Below, in pieces: positions 16,501 to 25,500 of a stretch of DNA of 27,685 nucleotides. Every line of letters starts with the position of its first letter. The stretch's first letter is position 1. Source of the DNA: Selenomonadales bacterium UBA7018 (lineage in GTDB: Bacteria > Bacillota > Negativicutes > Selenomonadales > Selenomonadaceae); assembly GCA_002448305.1 (NCBI GenBank), contig DJWY01000033.1:1-27685 (forward strand). Direction: 5' to 3'. Under the pieces are notes generated by a model that was not told the origin of the DNA, made no database searches, and was given only the letters and a program-made list of their open reading frames with translations. A program made the position numbers and the translations under genes.

Positions 16501-19500
16501 TAATAATAATAGAAGAAAGATAATCGCCGCTGAATCTGTAAGCTCAATTGATTACGGCGATGGTAAATGGGTTCTATCACTCAGTTCAAAAAATACAGAA
16601 AATGCTATAATTGCAGATACTACTACTACCAGTTTGGTAAAAGCGGCATATGCTGACCTTAGTATTACCAGCGACAGAAATTATTACTTGGATACAATCG
16701 ACAATGCAAAAACTGATAGTTGGAACGCTGACATAATCTCCATATCGGGCGGCACAGCTTCTATTAACAGTGCAGCAGTTGCAGCTTCTGTTGGAAAACA
16801 AAGCAGATTAATCGTCGCTGCCAGCTCGAAAACAGCTTTCAAAGTAAATGGTACGCCTACTCTTAGCGGCGGCTTTTTCATCGTAAACGGCAAAGATAGT
16901 TCCCCGCAATCAATCGTCGGCGCGACAGATTTAAATTTGATAAGTGGCTCCTTAGAGACCGCAAATCAGACAATTCGTTTTGGCGAAGATACAAATCCTG
17001 TAACCCTTAAAACTAATGCCAGTACAAATGTCGGTTACAAAGACTCTGTAGCAACTGTCGCTACCGCTTCCCTTACCGGTTTCAGTCTTGGCGGCAGTAG
17101 CACTTCAAGCAATAAAACCAACGGCTCTTATAGTGTCGTCAGCGGCGACGGCATAAATTTCAATGTTGATGGTAGTAGCGGCAACGTCACTGTAACCGGT
17201 TTCGACACTGATGATGTTCTTTATTTCAGGAGGAACTACTATTCTTTGAAGTCGGCCGGCTTAGTTAAAAAAGATGAAAACAATAAAGAATACCTTTGGG
17301 ATAATGGCGGCGTTCACACTTTGCCGAATAGTTCCGTTGCGATTTCAAGTCTCACCTCAGGCACTTGGCGGAACATTTTGGCGTTAACAAACAACACGGC
17401 GACTGTTACGACAAGCGGTTTCAAAAATTCGGCAATTCTTATAGATGATAATTACACTGGGACTTACGGCAAGCTCTCCGGCTCTAACGGTTCTTACACA
17501 CTGACAAAAGAAAATACAGATACGCTTCCTCTTTCAGTCGTTGCTGTCACTGGTGATAACGCAACTCTGACTTTGGACAAAAAATTTACCGATATAACGA
17601 TACAATCTTCCACTAATAATAGCGTTGCGCCGGTAAGTTTTTCAACAAGTAATGATACCTATCAATTTATTCAAACTAATAATATCGCGGGCTTTTCGGG
17701 TGTGAAGGAAGCGTCACTATTTAGCGGCTCATTGTCGGCTGATAGTGCGCTTACTGTCACAGTTTCTGGTGATAACAATACTAGCGCAGTTGTTAATGCA
17801 GTAGGCGACGCTAACATAACTTTGACTGGCGGAACAAATGCCGCCGTTGTTCTTGGAACTGGAAAATCCGTTGTTATCGATAGTACCAACTATACTTTGG
17901 GTAGCCTCGGCTTGACAAAATCTGGAAAATTTTTGCCTTCGGTCGACGCAGACGGCGACGGGCAAAATACATTGAAGATTTCCGACATTAATAATTCCGA
18001 TAGTTGGTATAATTTAATTACCGTAACGGCGGAAGGCGGAACTTTAAGCATAGATTCTAGTACGAGTGATAAAACTTTCGTCGTTAATTCGGACACCGCA
18101 CCAAGTGAGCAATACGCAAGCATTTCCTCTACTACAGGTGGCTTTGTTTTGTCTACTCTGGGAACTGCTACTGATGACTGGTCTAACAAAAACACAATTT
18201 TTATTGGCAACCAAAAAACTGTCACCATAAGTAATAATTTCCTAGAAAACTCGCTTAAAACAAATAAGGCAGATTTTATCGTCGCAAGTAACAGTAATGG
18301 TAACGATTTTGTTGTAACCGATTCAAAATCCGGCGCGTCTATCTCCGATAATACCGAAGTATCTTTAGTTTCTGGCACCATTGCGACAGGCAATACCAAT
18401 CAAACTATTTCCACACCTGACGGCTATAAAATTAAATATGCCAATGCTAGCGGCAACGACATAAAGATAATATATGATAGCAACGATGCAAGTATTTCCG
18501 CGCTTGATTCTTTGGACGTCTTTACTGTCGGCGAAACAACTTATTCTGTAACTTCAGATAATAAGAAACTCATTACTGCCGATAGCCTCTGGACTTCAAC
18601 TATCAACAATACTATCAAAGTCGCCGACCTCAAATCTGTAAGTAATTGGCTAAAATACGTCACGATTTCCGGCGGCGCAATCACTGTAAACTCCGATGCT
18701 ATAAATAATAATTTGTCAGGCGGCGAATCGGCTTACATTATCGACCAAAACGATAATTCCATGATTTACGGCAAGCTTTATAAGGATACCAATAATGGCT
18801 ATCTTTTGAGCAGAGATGATTCGACGAGAGATTCCAGTATAACGAGCGTTACCATTAATGAAACTTCCGCGCCTATAAGTTTGACTTCCTATTTCGTTAA
18901 AAATACCGTCTCCATTAACGCTGGTAGCAATACCGCTTTGCGCGTTGGAGGAGCTAGCGATACTTTTACAGTAACTTACAATACTGACGATTATGCGCAA
19001 GTCGGCAACGCTACCATAGTTAGTTTAGATACGGGCACAGTAAAAACTTATGCCAACGGTCAGACTATAAAAGCGGCTGACTCTTCAAGTTCTATTCAAA
19101 ATATTTACGCTGTCAGCTTAGGCGGCGATAGCGCCGCAATGTGGGTTAGCAATAACAACGCTTCAATCAGCGTCGGCGGCTTAGAAGCGGGCGATAAATT
19201 TGCTGTTGGCAGTGCCACTTATACTTATACTGATGTCGGCGTCATTTATCTTAATGGAAATAATAAAAAGATTAGCGATAATGCCTCTTTAGAAAACAAA
19301 GTCTTCAGCGTCGGAACTGCCTTCAGCAGAGATATTCTCACCCTAAATGATGATAAAGTTCTCGACCTTTCCAAACAGACTGTTGCGGCGGTCGTACTCG
19401 ATAATGATACTCTTCCTACTACCAAAATTGCTGACCTAACTTATGATTCTACGAATTCTTATTTCAGTGTTGAAAGTACAGTTGATTCAATCGGCTCAAT

Positions 19501-22500
19501 TTATCTGGGTACAAAAAGTAGCGTTTCTATCGATACCGATTTTAATACCGCGATAACAACAAGCCTTAATAGTTCGCAGCAAAACGTCTTGCAAACTATA
19601 GGCGTAAATGGCGACACTTACCTTGCTAGTAAATTTCCGCTTACTATTCAAGCGGGCGGCGCAAATGCCATAAAAAATAATTCTTCGCTCATAAGCGGCG
19701 CGGTTTCGCTCGGCTCTTCTTCTTTTAATACCGTCAGAACTTCCGCTAATACTGTTTCCGTAGGAAGCGGCGATTTATCTCTTAAGGCTGATAATAGCGA
19801 TCCAGTCACCATTACCGGTTTGAACGAAGACGACATTTTCACAGCAGACGGCACGAGTTACAGTGTAAAAAGCAGTACGTCCTTACTTAAGAACAATCAA
19901 ATTTGGAATAAAGATTTTAGTTCGGGCGTTCTCCTCAGCAATAGCGGCGGCAGTGGCTTAACCAATGCCGAGAACTGGAATTATTATATTTCTGTCGACA
20001 AAAATTCTGTCCTTGTCGTTCCGCCCAAAGATGATATTGATAAGTGGTTTATCCTAAGTAATGACCTTGCCTCAATTTACGGCACTATATCTTCTGTTAA
20101 TGGTGGTTATAGTTTCGCCGCTAATGGAAATTGGAATACCGCTAATTCTATAATAAGCATTACGTCGGCTGCAGAATCTTTCATCTTCCCAGAGAACAAT
20201 TTCCGAAATGCTAAAATTAAAACGAGGTTTTCAGGCGCAGAGTTTAGCGTCACTGATAATAAAACTTTCACTGTAACCGATAACAAAGCCGATAGAGAAG
20301 TGCTAGGCAACGTAAAATTCGCAAGTATAGCCGGAGCCGAAAAAATTTCTCAAACCGGCGGCACTATCGCGCTAACCGATTCTTTGCAGACAATCGAGCT
20401 AACTACAAATTCTACGACGCATCATAGTGTTTCTTTCATACAAGGCACCGACGGAATTTGGGTTAAAGTCGGCGGCACTAGCGCGAGCATCGGCGCATTG
20501 ACTATCACTAAAGGCGTAGAAGATAAATTCAAAGTCGACGGTTATACTTATCAAATGCTTTCTAGCAAATCAATCAGACGCATTGACGACAAGAAATATT
20601 GGTTAGGCGATACTATTGCAAATGATGGTTCAGTCGATATTGATTCACTGACAAGCGATAGCAACTGGCTAGACTCAAGCACGATAAGCAATGATGTATT
20701 AAAACTTAGTCCCGGTATCCTTGATGATTTTACTCCGCCTTCCGCGTTCATCGTCGACGAAGACGACCCGACGAAAATTTACGGTCAACTAACTAGCGAT
20801 TCAATCGGCGATAAATTTACCTTAGACGGCACGACCGCTACTGAAGGTTTATCTAGCATTGAACTTAGCAATTACATGCAGGTTAATTTGCTCGATGATG
20901 ATTATTTGAACGTTTCAATCACGGCGGGCAATACAACTTTCACCGCGCTAAAAGAAGCTACAGCTGGCGGATTCTCGATAAGCTATACTGCTGAGAGTTT
21001 GGGAACTGACGCACCTTCCGTAAGCTTGATAAGCGGCGCGTGGGATTTAAGCGACACTAACCAAACGCTAAAAGCCGGAGAGCAAGTTATCCAAGTTGGC
21101 GAAAGTAGCACCGTGACGGCAAGCATAATTTCCGGCGGCGTCGATATTACGGGACTTGACACAGCAGACGAAATTGTAAGTATCAACTCTGGTGACAATA
21201 AAGCACTTAGTTTTAAACTAAATTCAACTACGGATAAAGGCATAAGCATTAGCCTTAACTCCGAGAAAGCCGCGACTATTAAAGATATTTCCGACGGCGA
21301 TAATTTCAAAATCAATAACGATACCTTTATAAAGAAGTCGGCGGGCTTCATTAAGACCAACGACGCGAACACAGATAATTACCTTTGGATAAATGCTCTT
21401 AACGTGACGGGCGGCGTGTCAGCCGAAAGCCTTACTGGAAATAACGATAATAATTGGGCAAAAGCTGAAACCATTGGCGGCGGCTCGATAGTCATTGATT
21501 CAAAAATTTCTAATACAGCGATATTTATTGACAGCGTAGACAGTTTGACGAGCGTTTACGGCGTAATCACCCAAAACAGTACAAATAACTACACTTTGAA
21601 TAATGAAAAGAGTGCCGCCTCTGCTAAGACTAAACCCAGTTTGATTACGGTTGATAAGGTCGGCGCGAGCTTGACTTCGTATTATAAAGATGTTCCGATT
21701 TATGCGGCGGGCGCGTCGTTTATCGTCAATGCTTTGTCTTCGACAGATTCATTATTCTATATTGACGCGACGGGTTCAAATGCAACGCTCGGAAATGTCG
21801 CAAATGTCAGCTTAGGTAGCGGAACGTTAGCCGACTTGACAAAGGCAACGACCGTTAAAGGTTCTAATCATACGATTGCGGCTCTGGACAATTCGACAAT
21901 TAATATCGGGCTTAGCGATACATTGTTCACCTTAAGCAAATTGGACGACGGCGAAGGCTTCACTTTCGACGGAAACAAGTACGTTTATAAAGATGTCGGT
22001 ATCGTCAAGGATAATGAAAAACTCTTCGTGAAAAATTCTCTAGCCCATTCCATTACAAGCGATTCTATTATGGGCGCGGATTATTTATCAATGTTCGCTA
22101 ATGGTGGCACTACAACGCTTACTTTGCAAAGTAAAGCAAGTGGCGTTTTCGTTGATAATGCTGGCGATAGCGTCTCCGAAGTTTACGCTTTCCAAACTTA
22201 CGACGATATTAATAAAGTTTATTCCATTACGCCCAATCTCCTTAACATTGATAATTACGTAATAAATGCGGCGTCGCTTGCGAGCGGAGCGGGTATCAGC
22301 GCGGCATTTAAAGGGCAAGTTATAACGCCCACAACCGGCACTTTCACAATCAACAATAAAACTTATAGCGCAGTCACTGAACTGGCTGTTGATACTACTA
22401 CCGATTCTTCCACGCTGAATAAAGGAACTGCTACGCTTGCCGCGTCCGCAAGTATCGCTATGACTAATGGCGACAGCATTTCAGTTACGAGCGGCGACGG

Positions 22501-25500
22501 CATTCAAGTCACGGCAACGCCTAATTCCTACACTTTAGGCGAACTGGATAAGGGCGATGCTTTCGTAATTGGCGGCTATAGCTACTCTATGCTAAGCGAT
22601 AACTATCTTTTCCGCACCAAAGACGGTACGCCCCAACTTTGTACGACGTCGGTTACGGGCGGCGCGCTTAGTTCGTCGGTTATCTTAGACAGTAATAATT
22701 GGGATAATTACGTTCTGCTCGAAAGGGATTACACCCTAAATCTTGGTGCTAGTTCGATTGATGACGGAACAGTTATTTCCTACGACTTGAGCAAAATTTA
22801 TGCTGAAGTCACTGTCAACGGCAAGAAATTTACTCTCGACAAAATTGCCGGCGCGAACATTGCAGAAATTAGCAGAGTAAGTCTTGGCTCGGATAGCTCC
22901 ACTTTGACTGCAGACTTTGCCACGACCGTTAGAACGACTTCAGGCACCGGCACTTACAACGTCAATGGCAATCCTTATACCGCTAAAAATTCTGAATTGG
23001 TGATACAAACTTCCACTGATAATTCTTCGATAATGTCCGGCGTAATCGCGCTGAATAATTCTCCAGAGATAACTACGGGCAATAACCATACAGTCGGCGG
23101 CACGGCTAATGAATTCGACGTTGTAAAAATGAATTTCACTCCGACAACAGGCGATAATTTCACAGTTGACGGCACAACTTATAAAATGAATACTGTCGGC
23201 TTGACGAAAAATGATTCTTATATCTGGACAAGGTCGAATGTTGAAAATTTCGTTCTGCCTGCGGCGGATAGTCTGTGGTCGGCTATGATGACGCTCAACA
23301 AGGACGGCACGCTTAATCTTAAAAATGGCGTTTCGGCAAGTAGCGTTGTTATCCTTGATAATGCTGTAACAAAGCGAATGGCTTTGCTAAATTATGCAAC
23401 TAGCGACAACGCCTATAGCTTGACTTCCGAAGGCGGCAACTCTATAGCGACAATTCTACTGGGCGATTCAACTGACAGCATTTTGAGCTTTACCGCTAAC
23501 TTTGATTCGAGTATCACAGCGGGCAATGGTCTTTATAAAATAAATGGCAACAACTACAGGGGCAACGGCTTCACGGTAGAGACGGCAGATAATGATTCTG
23601 CACTTTATGCGGGCACAGTCAGTTTAAGCGCGGGTACGGTTTATAATTCCATTAGCGACAGCCTCAATAGCTACGAGGTTACTGGCGGCGACGGTCTAAC
23701 CGCGACGGCAACAAATGCTTCCATAACTGCGCTTGGCAATCTCAATAGCGGAGACACCTTCACGCTTAATAGCAAATATTATAAAGTGCTCGGTAATCAA
23801 ACGCTCGTTCAAACCGATTCTGACGGCGGAACCCCATCCAAAATTTATAAAGATTTAATAGCGGGCGGCGCACTGAATACGGCAGACATTATCGACAATA
23901 ATTTTGTTGACTTCGTGGAAATGGGCACTGACGGCGTCTTAGATTTAACAAGTGCACTGGGTACGGACGGTTGGTCGGCAGTAATTTTGGCTGATGATGA
24001 TAGAGGCGACCCGACAATTAGAGTTGCTAAAGTCAGTTACACTGACGAAGGCGGTTATAAACTCGAAACGACTTCCGACGGCGACCCCTCAACGCTAACA
24101 GCTGTTAAATTGGGCGCGGCAGTCAAAACTTTCTCAACTACTATTGATACAACTGTTAATATCAGCGCGGTTGGCACTTACAACATTAACGGCCAATCTT
24201 TTACCGCTCAAAATGATTTAAAAATTGCGGCGTCAAATGGCGACGAAGCAACGCTGATAAATGGTGCAGTGACATTGGGCGAAGATGTCGAAGTCACGAC
24301 GCGCCGGACAAATAGCGGCACGCAAACCGATGAGACTATCAAAACTACTTCGGGTTCAATCACCGTAACTGTTGACGAAACGGCAGGAACTGTGACGCTT
24401 AGCGGGCTTAATCCCGGCGAAAAGTTCACATTCGGCAACAATGAATACACCATGACGCCAATAGGCTTGCAAAATGGAACTAAGCTTAATACGACCGTAG
24501 CGACAACCGCGACCGTTCCGACGACCGATTTAGATTTAACCGGCGAGAATTGGTTGACGCTACTTCAGGCGACCGACGGCGCATTAATTCTGAATTCCAA
24601 CACGGCTTCAAATGTCATAGTAGTTGATATGACTTCTTCGACGCAAGCAGTTAGATACGGCACGTTGACAAAGAGCGGCGACATTTACACCCTAACGCAA
24701 GACGATAGCGACGCAAAACTTACAAGCATTGCGCTAAACGGCGTCAGGGCAACTCTGGGAGCTAAGGCAAGCGACGTTGACATTACAACTAACGGCTCAA
24801 CAACTTTCAGCGTGACGGCAACCGATAATTTCACAATCAACGCGGCGAGCGGCGGCAATCCTTCAGTCAGCGACGTTAGCAACGTTAGCGGAATTTATCT
24901 TAGCGCGGGCACGATTACGGCTCCGATAAATATTCCAGTAACGGCGAACGGCTACGCAGTCAAGGCGACTAATGGCGATATGAATATCAGTGTCGTTGAC
25001 GGCGCGACGCAAATTAGCGGGCTTGATAGGGACGACACTTTCACAGTCGACGACACCACCGAATATAAAATGGTTGATATTGGTCTGCTCGACGTGACTA
25101 ACCAACAACTGCGCACGCAGGTAGAAGACACTTTCACAATCGGCGAAGAATTCACGCGCATAATCGCAGTTGACGGAACTAATCTTGATATTAGCAACGA
25201 GACCAAAGACGCGCATGTTTACGACAGCATAAGCGAGCCGATAACGCAACTTGGCATTTTCACGATTAGCAAGGGCGTTAAGACTTTGGAAGCGGTCGAC
25301 AACGGCGCAACGGTTATGCAAAGTGTTGACATAGCGGCGAAAGATAAATTGATAGTGACTTTCGAGACGCGAGTAAATTCGCCGGTCGGCACGGTTACAG
25401 TTAATGATAAAACCTACGCGGGGACGACTGCGCTGGCGATTGATAGCGACGGCACAACCTCAACGCTTTACGACGGCACGATTACCCTTGATATAACTAA